From Rhizobium sp. S152 (GTDB lineage Bacteria; Pseudomonadota; Alphaproteobacteria; Rhizobiales; Rhizobiaceae): a DNA stretch of 64,000 bases. The notes under the pieces are model-generated. The model did no database searches. It was not told the DNA's origin and saw only the letters and a program-made list of their open reading frames with translations. A program made the translations under genes and the position numbers. Shown here in pieces: positions 19,047 to 26,733 of this stretch (its first letter is position 1; each line of letters opens with the position of its first letter). Location of the stretch: the NCBI RefSeq assembly GCF_030380735.1, contig NZ_JAUDRZ010000008.1, positions 1-64,000 of the forward strand. The letters are read 5' to 3'.

Positions 19047-19547
19047 CTAGCGAAGAACGCGCTTCATGACAAGCGCCGTGGAAACGGAGCCATGCGCATC
19101 CTTGTAGTATCCACGACGTTCGCCGACCTTCTCGAAGCCGAGCTTGCGGTAGAGGCCGAGCGCCGGCGCATTGCCGTCGTCGACCTCGAGGAAGATGCTC
19201 TCGCCGCCGCGAAGCTTGGCCTCGCGCATGGCGGCCTGCATCAGCCGCCAGCCGAGACCGGTGCGCCCCACCTTGGCCTGAACGGCGATCGTCAGGATTT
19301 CCGCCTCGCCGGCAATCTGGCGGGCGAGTACGAAGCCGGGCAGCGGCTTTTTCAGGAAGGCGTTGGTCTGGCGCGCCACGAAGCCGAAGACATTGTCTTG
19401 GGAAAGCAGGCTGTAGAATTCCCCGTCACCCCAGGGGCGGGCGAAGCTCTCGCCGTGCAGGATCGAGACCGCGTGGCAATCGTCGGCGTCCATCGGGATG
19501 ATTTCGTATTCGGCCTTCAGTGTCAGATAGGATTCCAACATGGTCAT
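19047..19547 (-). CDS. rimI: Ribosomal protein alanine N-acetyltransferase
   Basis: 166 aa GNAT protein. Acetyl-CoA site around VGRTGLGWRLMQAAM (about 92-107), then the IFLEVDDGNAPALGLYRKLGF segment typical of RimI. The start overlaps the tsaB stop by 4 bases; this tsaB-rimI coupling is widespread. RimI acetylates the N-terminus of ribosomal protein S18. A second in-frame ATG two codons later is also possible. Confidence 0.9.
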   Translation of the reverse strand: MTMLESYLTLKAEYEIIPMDADDCHAVSILHGESFARPWGDGEFYSLLSQDNVFGFVARQTNAFLKKPLPGFVLARQIAGEAEILTIAVQAKVGRTGLGWRLMQAAMREAKLRGGESIFLEVDDGNAPALGLYRKLGFEKVGERRGYYKDAHGSVSTALVMKRVLR

Positions 19548-20203
19548 ACTCGCGCAATAGCAAACCCGGCTTGCGGCTTCGCATCCGGTCCACGCAGATA
19601 AAGAGGCTTCGGCTTTCCGACAGAAGGGTCGGCGGCGGCACCGAGGCGCGCCGCGATCGAGATGGGAAAATGGTTGGCATGTTCGCCTGTTGCGTCCGGC
19701 CGCAACAGCGGCGTCGCCGAACCGGTGATGGCACCGTCAAACGATGCCGCGAAGGCCTGCGCCTCCTCGACGGTCGCGGCCCTGGCGTCGTCGAGCGGCG
19801 CGCCGTCGGCATCGAAGGCCTGCAGATAGATCTCGTTGCGCTTGGCATCCATGGCCGCCAGCACCGCCTTGCCCGGCGATCTCTGCCGCTCGGCTTCGGC
19901 CATGATCGCCAGCGTGGTGACGCCGACGGCGGGAACGCCGAGCGAAAGGGCAAAGCCGCGCGCGGCGGCGACGCCGACCCGAATACCGGTGAAAGACCCC
20001 GGACCGATGGTCACGGCAATGCGCTCGATGTCGGAAAGCGCGACGCCCGCCTGGTCCAGCGCGCGGTCGACAATGCCAATCAGATGCTCTGCATGCCCCT
20101 TGCCGATCATGTCCGATGCCTCCCCCAGCACCGTATTCCTGCTGCTGTCATAGACAGAAGCAGCGCAATCCACACCTGCGGTGTCGAGCGCCAGTATGAT
20201 CAT
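19544..20203 (-). CDS. tsaB: tRNA threonylcarbamoyladenosine protein TsaB
   Basis: 219 aa. The opening ILALDTAGVDCAASVY is the ASKHA phosphate loop, followed by the family strand VTIGPGSFTGIRVGVAAARG (about 65-84). TsaB partners TsaD and TsaE to make t6A at position 37 of ANN-decoding tRNAs. It leads the tsaB-rimI-mur-olsA string on the minus strand. Confidence 0.94.
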   Translation of the reverse strand: MIILALDTAGVDCAASVYDSSRNTVLGEASDMIGKGHAEHLIGIVDRALDQAGVALSDIERIAVTIGPGSFTGIRVGVAAARGFALSLGVPAVGVTTLAIMAEAERQRSPGKAVLAAMDAKRNEIYLQAFDADGAPLDDARAATVEEAQAFAASFDGAITGSATPLLRPDATGEHANHFPISIAARLGAAADPSVGKPKPLYLRGPDAKPQAGFAIARV

Positions 20204-20311
20204 GGCATCTATTTCCGAATAAACCGTTCCTGCCCATCTTTACACCGCTCCATACATCGCAAAACGCCGCGTTTGCAAACGCCGCGTCATCGCGAATGTT
20301 GGTTCAGGTCG

Positions 20312-20878
20312 TCAGACGGCTTCGACTTCCTGCACCTCGGGCACGAAATGGCGCAGCAGATTCTGGACACCGTGCTTCAGCGTTGCCGTCGAGGACGGGC
20401 AACCCGCGCACGAGCCCTTCATGTTGAGATAGACGGTACCGTCCTTGAAGCCACGGAAGGTGATGTCGCCGCCATCCTGGGCAACGGCAGGACGAACGCG
20501 GGTCTCCAGCAGTTCCTTGATGGTCAGAACGATCGTCTCGTCGCCCTCGTCGAAGAACTCGCCATCCGCGTCAGCGGCTTCACCGAGAACGGAAGCGGCG
20601 CCCATGACCGGCTTGCCGGACATGAAGTGCTCCATGATCGAACCGAGGATGGCGGGCTTCAGATGCTGCCACTCCTGGTCTTCCTTGGAGACGCTGATGA
20701 AGTCGTAGCCGAAATAGACGCCGGTCACGCCGGGGATTTCGAACAGGCGCGCGGCGAGCGGCGAGGCGCTGGCTTCCTCGCGGTTGCGAAACTCGGCGGT
20801 GCCGTTCTCCATGACGATCTTGCCCGGCAGGAACTTCTGCGTCGCGGGGTTCGGCGTGGCTTCGGTCTGAATGAACAT
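20312..20878 (-). CDS. NfuA/NifU-like iron-sulfur scaffold
   Basis: 188 aa. An N-terminal Nfu_N domain opens with MFIQTEATPNPATQKF, and the C-terminal NifU domain carries the cluster motif CAGC (Cys157, Cys160). This two-domain form delivers iron-sulfur clusters to targets such as aconitase and radical SAM enzymes, of which hemW and miaB are two in this window. The gene stands alone; 20204-20311 upstream of tsaB's start holds only short repeated GC segments. Confidence 0.9.
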   Translation of the reverse strand: MFIQTEATPNPATQKFLPGKIVMENGTAEFRNREEASASPLAARLFEIPGVTGVYFGYDFISVSKEDQEWQHLKPAILGSIMEHFMSGKPVMGAASVLGEAADADGEFFDEGDETIVLTIKELLETRVRPAVAQDGGDITFRGFKDGTVYLNMKGSCAGCPSSTATLKHGVQNLLRHFVPEVQEVEAV

Positions 20879-20989
20879 CTTGCTCTCCGTGCGGCGAGCA
20901 CCGGGCTCCTGCCGTCTTTAGAATTCTTCAAAAGTGAAAATAAGCCCTTTGGCTGCGCTATTCAAGAGACTTGTAGTCAAGAAATAACG

Positions 20990-21481
20990 TCACGCCAGGG
21001 CGTCGAGTTCCTCGTCGGTCAGGGAATCGGGAAGCACGGTGACCGGGATGGGGAAGGCGGCACCGCGTCCGGCAACGGAAGACACCAGCGGTCCCGGTCC
21101 TTCCTTCGCCGCGCTTGCGGCCAGCACCAGAATGGCGATGTCGCGGTCTTCCTCGATGACAGCGTTGATCTGCTCGGCCGCATTGCCCTCGCGGATGACG
21201 ATCTCCGGGTCGATGCCGATGTTTTCGCGAACCACCTGCGCCGACTTGGCGACCACGGCTTCCGCCTCCTCGCGCGCTTCGGCCCGCATGATCTCCTCCA
21301 CGCCCAGCCACTGCTGGAAGTCGCCTTCCGGGATCACGTAGATCAAGACGAGGCCGCCATTGGAGTTCTTGGCGCGCCGGCCGGCATAATGAACGGCGCG
21401 CTGGCATTCGGGGGTGTCATCGATGACAGCCATGAATTTGCGGCGGTGGCCTTCGAGCCGGGAGAGTCGCTTTGATACCAT
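20990..21481 (-). CDS. Universal stress protein family
   Basis: 163 aa from ATG 21481; an earlier in-frame start at 21517 has less support. The UspA fold shows in the opening KFMAVIDDTPECQRAVHYA, the QINAVIEEDRDIAILVLAAS strand and the PVTVLPDSLTDEE end. The ATP-binding GxxGxxxxS segment is altered. The function is a general stress role that I cannot narrow. Confidence 0.85.
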   Translation of the reverse strand: MVSKRLSRLEGHRRKFMAVIDDTPECQRAVHYAGRRAKNSNGGLVLIYVIPEGDFQQWLGVEEIMRAEAREEAEAVVAKSAQVVRENIGIDPEIVIREGNAAEQINAVIEEDRDIAILVLAASAAKEGPGPLVSSVAGRGAAFPIPVTVLPDSLTDEELDALA

Positions 21482-21561
21482 GGGCGGACTCTGACACCCG
21501 ATTTCGGGAATTTGCAAGCCCCGTTTTGGGTCAGCGGAATCGCCCGACGCAATGCCTGCTA

Positions 21562-21987
21562 CTAGGCTGGAATGAGGCCGTAGAGCAGCATGACCTCCTT
21601 GATATGCTCGATGTCGGGCTTGCCGTGAACGTTGATGACGAGCGCGATCTCCTCGAAATAGCGCCGGCCGATCAGCCCTGGCGTCATGGTGACCAGCGCC
21701 CTGGCGGTTTCATTGTGCAGGTTCTCGTGAAGATGCACGTAGCCGTGCGGGATGAACAGGCTGTTGCCGGGTTTCAGCTCGTGCTTCACGCCGTCGAGCG
21801 TCGTCGTCATCGTGCCGGAGAGACAGTAGATCACCTCGTCGACGTCGCGGTGGAAATGAGCCGCCGGCACGCGGCCCTTCGGCGGGGCGGTGAACTCGAA
21901 GATCACGATGCTGCCGTTGCTCTGATCCTCGTCGATCACGAAGCGGACTTCCATCGTACCGATCTGAATGAGGTTGCGATCGCGCAT
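21562..21987 (-). CDS. Cupin-domain protein
   Basis: 141 aa, a single cupin barrel. Motif 1 is GRVPAAHFHRDVDEVIYCLSG (about 38-58), giving two His and a Glu as metal ligands, and motif 2 is PGNSLFIPHGYVH (about 73-85). Members range from dioxygenases to sugar isomerases and regulators; this one cannot be assigned. The trpS gene upstream on the same strand is followed by a UUCG-capped hairpin, so it is probably a separate transcript. Confidence 0.8.
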   Translation of the reverse strand: MRDRNLIQIGTMEVRFVIDEDQSNGSIVIFEFTAPPKGRVPAAHFHRDVDEVIYCLSGTMTTTLDGVKHELKPGNSLFIPHGYVHLHENLHNETARALVTMTPGLIGRRYFEEIALVINVHGKPDIEHIKEVMLLYGLIPA

Positions 21988-22053
21988 CGGAGCCTCCTCA
22001 AGGACCCGATCAGACTACGCCGCCCCGGCTCTTTCGACAAGGCGTTGAAGTCC

Positions 22054-22071
22054 GGGCGGCCGAAGCCGCCC
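22054..22071 (-). terminator. Hairpin with UUCG loop after trpS
   Basis: On the minus strand a 7-bp GC stem is capped by TTCG, 11 bases past the trpS stop. The following T-run is weak (GGACTT). Confidence 0.5.
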
Positions 22072-22081
22072 GATTTACTCG

Positions 22082-23146
22082 CTAGTAGAGGAAGCCGACG
22101 ATGTCGCGGACTTCCTTCATCGTCACTTCGGCCCGGGCGCGAGCCCGCTCGCCGCCGTTGCGCAGGATCGCGTCGATATGGCTGGTGTCGTCCATCAGGC
22201 GGCGCATCTCCGCGGTGATCGGCGAAAGCACCTTGACCGAGAGGTCGATCAGCGCCGGCTTGAACACGGAGAACTGCTGCCCGCCGAATTCGGAAAGCAC
22301 GGCTGCCTTCGACGTGTCGGCGAGTGCGGCGTAGATGCCGACGAGGTTGTCGGCCTCCGGGCGACCCTGCAGGCCGTCGAGCTCGCTCGGCAAGCCATCC
22401 GGATCGGTCTTGGCCTTGCGGATCTTCTTCGAGATCGCGTCCTCGTCGTCCATCAGGTTGATGCGCGACAGATCGGACGGGTCCGACTTCGACATCTTCT
22501 TGGTGCCATCCCGCAGCGACATGACGCGCGGCGCCGGGCCGTCGATCAGCGGCTCGACCATCGGGAAGTAGGCATGCACCGGCTCCTTGCCGACGGTGAT
22601 ATCCACCCCGTATCCGGCCTTGCGGATATGCTCGGCGTAATCGAGGTTGAACTTCATCGCGATGTCGCGGGCAAGTTCGAGATGCTGCTTCTGGTCGTCG
22701 CCAACAGGAACATGCGTTCCGCGATAGACGAGAATGTCGGCCGCCATCAGGCTCGGATAGGCGTAGAGGCCAAGCGAGGCCTGCTCGCGGTCCTTGCCTG
22801 CCTTGTCCTTGAACTGCGTCATGCGGTTCATCCAGCCGATGCGCGCCACGCAGTTGAAGATCCAGGCGAGTTCCGCATGCTGCGGCACGGCCGACTGGTT
22901 GAAGACGATATGCTTCTCAGGGTCGATGCCGGCGGCGATGAAGGCGGCGGCGATCGAGCGGATCTGGTTCGGCATGTCCTCATGCACCAGCTGCGCGGTG
23001 AGCGCATGCATGTCGACCACGCAGTAGATGCAGTCGTTGCCGTCCTGCAGCGCCACGAACTTGCGGATCGCGCCGAGATAGTTGCCGAGATGCAGATTGC
23101 CGGTCGGCTGAACGCCGGAGAAGACCAGTTTCTTGAATTCGCTCAT
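22082..23146 (-). CDS. trpS: Tryptophanyl-tRNA synthetase
   Basis: 354 aa, the usual length for this group, from the second of two adjacent ATGs (23146), 5 bases after GAGG. The class I HIGH-type motif is [10 protein letters not shown] near residue 17 and the KMSKS loop is [10 protein letters not shown]. It charges tRNA-Trp. Its leader contains the structured region at 23177-23301. In many rhizobia trpS follows murJ; here about 1.9 kb separates them. Confidence 0.96.
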   Translation of the reverse strand: MSEFKKLVFSGVQPTGNLHLGNYLGAIRKFVALQDGNDCIYCVVDMHALTAQLVHEDMPNQIRSIAAAFIAAGIDPEKHIVFNQSAVPQHAELAWIFNCVARIGWMNRMTQFKDKAGKDREQASLGLYAYPSLMAADILVYRGTHVPVGDDQKQHLELARDIAMKFNLDYAEHIRKAGYGVDITVGKEPVHAYFPMVEPLIDGPAPRVMSLRDGTKKMSKSDPSDLSRINLMDDEDAISKKIRKAKTDPDGLPSELDGLQGRPEADNLVGIYAALADTSKAAVLSEFGGQQFSVFKPALIDLSVKVLSPITAEMRRLMDDTSHIDAILRNGGERARARAEVTMKEVRDIVGFLY

Positions 23147-23176
23147 CATGTCCTCGATTAGGCTTGTGGAGGGCCT

Positions 23177-23301
23177 TTGCTGCGCCACGCGTCTTTGACG
23201 TGTGAAGGACGCAGCAACATTTTCAGATCTGCGCGCAATCCTGACCGCAACGGTGCTCTTGCGGTCAGGATTGCGCGCGGGGGCCAACGGCCCATGTTGC
23301 T
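23177..23301 (-). promoter_or_regulatory. Structured leader of trpS with competing stems
   Basis: The 20-bp perfect stem 23231-23250/23259-23278 has an 8-base loop. It is enclosed by an 8-bp stem (23213-23220 with 23294-23301). The inner arm of that stem is shared with another 8-bp stem (23177-23184 with 23210-23217), so the two 8-bp stems exclude each other. The arrangement resembles an attenuator, but there is no T-run. It could instead be a small palindromic insertion or lie past the end of the VOC gene as a terminator. Confidence 0.45.
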
Positions 23302-23336
23302 AACGTCGCGGCTTATGCACGGCGAACGCCTTGCAA

Positions 23337-23741
23337 TCAAGGGGCTGTAGCGGTGGCGTGCTGGATGAGATCGAAGGTGTTGCCGTAAGGATCCGAAAAC
23401 ACCGCGACGGTGCCGTAGACCTCGTGCCGGGGAGCCTCCAGGAAGTGCGCGCCGGCCCTGGTCATCGCGGCGTGGTCGCGGGCGAAGTCGTCGGTCGAAA
23501 GAAAGAACCCGACCCGGCCGCCGGTCTGGTTTCCGACCGCCGCCTTCTGCCGCTCGTCGACCGCCTGCGCCAGCAGAAACCCGGCCCCGCTCCCGCCCTT
23601 AGGCTTCACCACCACCCACCGCTTTCCCTCCGGCTGCTCCTCGTCCTGCAGGCACTCGAAGCCCAGCGCATCGCAGTAGAACGCCTTGGCGCGATCGTAG
23701 TCGTCGATGACAAGGGTGATGAGGAAGAGCGATTGGGACAT
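23337..23741 (-). CDS. VOC-family (glyoxalase/bleomycin resistance) protein
   Basis: 134 aa. Opening LFLITLVIDDYDRAKAFYCDALGFE, central GRVGFFLSTDDF and closing YGTVAVFSDPYGNTFDLIQ define two half-barrels of the vicinal oxygen chelate fold. The subfamily looks like small glyoxalase-like proteins of unknown substrate. It lies upstream of trpS on the same strand in the accessory segment that separates trpS from murJ. Confidence 0.82.
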   Translation of the reverse strand: MSQSLFLITLVIDDYDRAKAFYCDALGFECLQDEEQPEGKRWVVVKPKGGSGAGFLLAQAVDERQKAAVGNQTGGRVGFFLSTDDFARDHAAMTRAGAHFLEAPRHEVYGTVAVFSDPYGNTFDLIQHATATAP

Positions 23742-23870
23742 GGATGACTCCTGTTGGTGGTGTTGCGTTTGTTGCCGGGGATTGGTGGGTGGTCAAGCGG
23801 GAGTGGGGTGCAATAAAGACCGCTCCCAACGCACCCGGGGCGAGCCGCGTGTCTCGCCCCGTCCTCGCGG

Positions 23871-23982
23871 ACCCCCACAAGGGGGAGGGCTTAACCTGTG
23901 GCGCTGCCGAGCGAGGACTGAGATGCCGCCACGAGTCTTCTCCCCCACCTGTGGGGGGAGATGCCCGGCAGGGCAGAGGGGG
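23871..23982. repeat. Palindromic mosaic repeat, copy 2
   Basis: Reverse-orientation copy of the element at 2469-2590. Shared parts are the GGGTTAAGCCCTCCC-like arm (here its complement near 23879-23895) and the arm with CTGCC..GGCATCTCCCCC on the opposite strand (23944-23980). The middle of about 45 bases differs. The fixed arms and variable middle are typical of mosaic intergenic elements. Confidence 0.7.
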
Positions 23983-24130
23983 GTGTTCCACGGCAAAACC
24001 TCTCGATAGTCTCCACCTCATCCCCACAAACACACCAAAACCCCACGCCGCCCGAGGACCCGTGGTTCCGCCATGCACTGCACTTCACTCGGACGGGGTG
24101 CGGGAAATCACCTCGATTGAGTTAGTAGAT

Positions 24131-24379
24131 TATGGTGCCTTCCAACACCCCGTTCGGCGGTTTATGCCCGAACTCCGGTCCCTCTGCGACCGTCTTTCAA
24201 ACTTCGCGACGGCGTTGTGTGCCTCACAGGCACGTCCAGGGCACTCCGACGGACAGCGCGCGTAAGCGCGATATTCCGCCAGCCCCGGAGGGAGACCATT
24301 TTCTCGGACCCGGAGCGTGAGGTTTCGCGTCCTACCCTCACGCACCGCGCCGGTCCCGCCTCGCCGGCACGCCTGCCGG
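24131..24379 (+). ncRNA. Candidate structured non-coding RNA region
   Basis: Four compact hairpins in order: GTGCCT/AGGCAC (24219-24233), CGCGC-GTAA-GCGCG with a GNRA loop on the plus strand (24257-24270), GCGTGAGG/CCTCACGC (24315-24343) and CCGGCA/TGCCGG (24364-24379). A minus-strand open frame of 94 codons (24130-24414) crosses them but has an arginine-rich, protein-unlike make-up. No known RNA family is recognised; not tmRNA, RNase P or SRP RNA by their motifs. Confidence 0.3.
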
Positions 24380-24654
24380 TGTATCCGATGACGGAACGCG
24401 ATCAGTGTAGGCACGGGTTTCGGGTGCGGGGATAATGCGAGGCTGATTTTTTATGTGAATATTTCTCACAATTTCCCGTGATTGAGAAAATAATACTACT
24501 TTTGATGTAGTTCTAACTTATCAATTGGCCGTAAAATGCGGCATGTGGATATTTATAAAGGTAAACAATTTCACAAAAAGACCATTTTTAGGGAGAGCTT
24601 TCCCTTCGCCAAGTTTGCGCCGGATGTTCCGGCGTGTCTCGAGGGGAGGGAACC

Positions 24655-25080
24655 ATGCAGACTGCATTGTCCATCGCACTCGCCGGCCTGTTTTGTTTCT
24701 CGTGTTTCGACAGTGCCGACGCCCAGAATGTCAGGCGGCTCGCGATACCGCAGCTCAAGCAGAAGGAAACGCTCGCCTATTCCCTGCAGACCGTCAGCGT
24801 CAAGGCGAACTGCTTCCCGCCGCAACTGCGCGGCGTGCTTGCCTATATCGCCGCCAGAACCGGCCGCCGGCCGATGGTGACGTCGGGGTTTCGCGCCCAC
24901 GGCCGCTCCCACTCGCAGCATCGCCACTGCGCCGCCGCGGATATCAGGATTCCCGGCGTGTCGGAACGGACGATCATCGCGATCGCGGCATCGGCGCCGG
25001 GGATCGGCGGGATCGGACGCTACTGCAACGGCATCGTCCACGTGGATATCGGCCCGAAGCGGCGCTGGACATATTGCTAG
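24655..25080 (+). CDS. Secreted M15-type peptidase
   Basis: 141 aa from ATG 24655 behind GAGGGGAGGGAA. A signal peptide (1-23, cleavage after ADA) precedes a compact D,D-peptidase-like domain with SGFR at 77-80, zinc ligands probably His89 and Asp96 in SQHRHCAAAD, and His129 with Asp131 in VHVDIG. The family consensus Gly before the A-x-D is Cys92 here. Likely role: cutting cell-wall peptide in the periplasm. It faces murJ, 15 bases from its stop, on the opposite strand. Confidence 0.75.
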   Translation: MQTALSIALAGLFCFSCFDSADAQNVRRLAIPQLKQKETLAYSLQTVSVKANCFPPQLRGVLAYIAARTGRRPMVTSGFRAHGRSHSQHRHCAAADIRIPGVSERTIIAIAASAPGIGGIGRYCNGIVHVDIGPKRRWTYC

Positions 25081-25095
25081 GCCCGTCCGGCCGGA

Positions 25096-26700
25096 TCAGC
25101 CGTTGGTTTTAACATCGGACGAGACTTCAGTCTTGGCGACCGGCTTCCGGTTCAGGTTGCGGCGGATCATGCCGAGATCGGCGCCGCCGATCAGGAAGGC
25201 CGTGGCGAAATAGACGATCATCGAGATGCCGATCAGAAGGCCGAGCGTGCCGACCTTGGTGGTCAGGTGCGCGCTGGATGCCAGCCATGGCTCCCATCGC
25301 TGCTGGAGGTACATGATAACCCCGCCCATGACGGCGGCGGAGACGACGAGCAGGGCGGTGCGCCGCGCCAGCGCCCATTCCCAGGCGAGATGGCCACGGC
25401 GCAGCAGCGTCGTGAACAGAAGAACCGTGCTGATCCATCCGGCCGTGGCTTCCGCGACGGCGATGCCGGGTGCCCCGAGATAGGGAAAGAGCGTCAGCGC
25501 CGTGGCACAGTTGACGCCAACGGCGACCGCCGAAAACCGCATCGGCGTCCTGGTGTCCTCGCGGGCGTAGAAACCCGGCTGCAGCGCCTTGATCAGCACG
25601 AAGGCCGGCAGCCCGATGCCGTAGATCGCGAGGATAGAGCCGACGAGCAGCGTGTTTTCCTGGTGGAAGGCGCCGCGCTCGTAGAGCACGCGGATGATCT
25701 CGTCGGAGAGGATCCAGAGCGCGAAGGCGGCCGGGATCGTCAGGAACAGCACGAACTCGATCGAGCGGTTCTGCAGGTTGCCCGCTTCCTTGAGATTGCC
25801 GCCCTTAAGCGCGCGGGCAAGCTCGGGCAGAAGCACCACGCCCACCGCAACGCCGACCACGCCAAGCGGCAGCTGGTAGATGCGGTCGGCATACTGCAGG
25901 GCGGCGATCGCGCCTTCCTTGCTGGAGGCGATCGCCTGGCCGATCATCTGGTTGATCTGCGTGATGCCGCCGGTCACGGCGGCCGGGATCGCAAGGATCA
26001 GCAGGCGCTTGACGTTGGGCGTGATCCTCGGGAAGCGAAAGCCGATGCTCATGCCGGCATGCAGCACGCCGAGATAGACCACGACCAGCTGCAGGATGCC
26101 CGCGACGAGCACGCCCCAGGAGAGATACCACGCCGTCTGCAGCGGTTCCGCACCGGTATAGAGCGCGTAGAACAGCGCCCCGATCATGACGACGTTGAGG
26201 AAGACGGGGGCGATGGCCGCGGCGAAGAAATGATGCAGCGAGTTCAGCATCCCGCTCATCATCGCTGTCAGCGACATGCACATGAGATAGGGGAACATCA
26301 CCGCCGCCATGCGCACGGTAATGTCAAACTTGTCCGGATCGTCGGTAAAGCCCGGCGCGATGATGAAGCGCACCAGAAGCGGCATCGACAGTTCCATCAC
26401 GATGGTGATGAGCAGGAGCACCGAGAACAGGACGCCGAACACTTCCTCGGAGAAGCGCTTGGCTCCATCGGTTCCGTTCGCCTCGATCTCCTTGGCGAAG
26501 AGCGGCACGAAGGCGGCGTTGAAGGCGCCTTCGGCAAACAGCCGGCGGAACAGGTTCGGAAAGCGAAAGGCCGCGTAGAACACGTCAGCCATCGGCCCGG
26601 TGCCGAGCGCGGCCGCCATCAGCGTCTCGCGGGCAAAGCCGAAGATGCGGCTGCCGAGCGTGGCGCCGCCCACGGTGGCGAATTTTCTGACGAGGCTCAT
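25096..26700 (-). CDS. murJ: Lipid II flippase MurJ
   Basis: 534 aa with 13-14 hydrophobic segments and no large soluble part. The N-terminus (VRKFATVGGATLGSRIFGFARE), FNAAFVPLFAKE and the conserved PAFVLIKALQPGFYAREDT segment in the middle are MOP-superfamily MurJ features. It moves lipid II across the inner membrane for peptidoglycan synthesis. It starts 34 bases after glnD on the same strand. Confidence 0.95.
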   Translation of the reverse strand: MSLVRKFATVGGATLGSRIFGFARETLMAAALGTGPMADVFYAAFRFPNLFRRLFAEGAFNAAFVPLFAKEIEANGTDGAKRFSEEVFGVLFSVLLLITIVMELSMPLLVRFIIAPGFTDDPDKFDITVRMAAVMFPYLMCMSLTAMMSGMLNSLHHFFAAAIAPVFLNVVMIGALFYALYTGAEPLQTAWYLSWGVLVAGILQLVVVYLGVLHAGMSIGFRFPRITPNVKRLLILAIPAAVTGGITQINQMIGQAIASSKEGAIAALQYADRIYQLPLGVVGVAVGVVLLPELARALKGGNLKEAGNLQNRSIEFVLFLTIPAAFALWILSDEIIRVLYERGAFHQENTLLVGSILAIYGIGLPAFVLIKALQPGFYAREDTRTPMRFSAVAVGVNCATALTLFPYLGAPGIAVAEATAGWISTVLLFTTLLRRGHLAWEWALARRTALLVVSAAVMGGVIMYLQQRWEPWLASSAHLTTKVGTLGLLIGISMIVYFATAFLIGGADLGMIRRNLNRKPVAKTEVSSDVKTNG

Positions 26701-26733
26701 GCGTTCAGGCTCATATGTTCACGATCAGGCGGG

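Larger units (their letters stand above)
23742..24654. other. Gene-poor accessory segment
   Basis: The 913 bases hold no convincing protein gene. In order: low-complexity sequence to about 23870, the palindromic repeat copy (23871-23982), a GC-rich hairpin-rich block (24131-24379), then an AT-rich stretch (about 24440-24600) before the peptidase gene. The change from high GC to AT-rich over a short span suggests a join of different DNA. Confidence 0.6.

Noticed and set aside
20262..20287. Terminator after nfuA
   Set aside because: The segment contains direct GC repeats and a short self-complementary core, but the stem is weak; not listed as a feature.
24130..24414. 94-codon minus-strand frame across the hairpin-rich block
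   Set aside because: Composition is arginine- and cysteine-rich, it crosses strong palindromes, and it lacks a plausible ribosome site; treated as non-coding.
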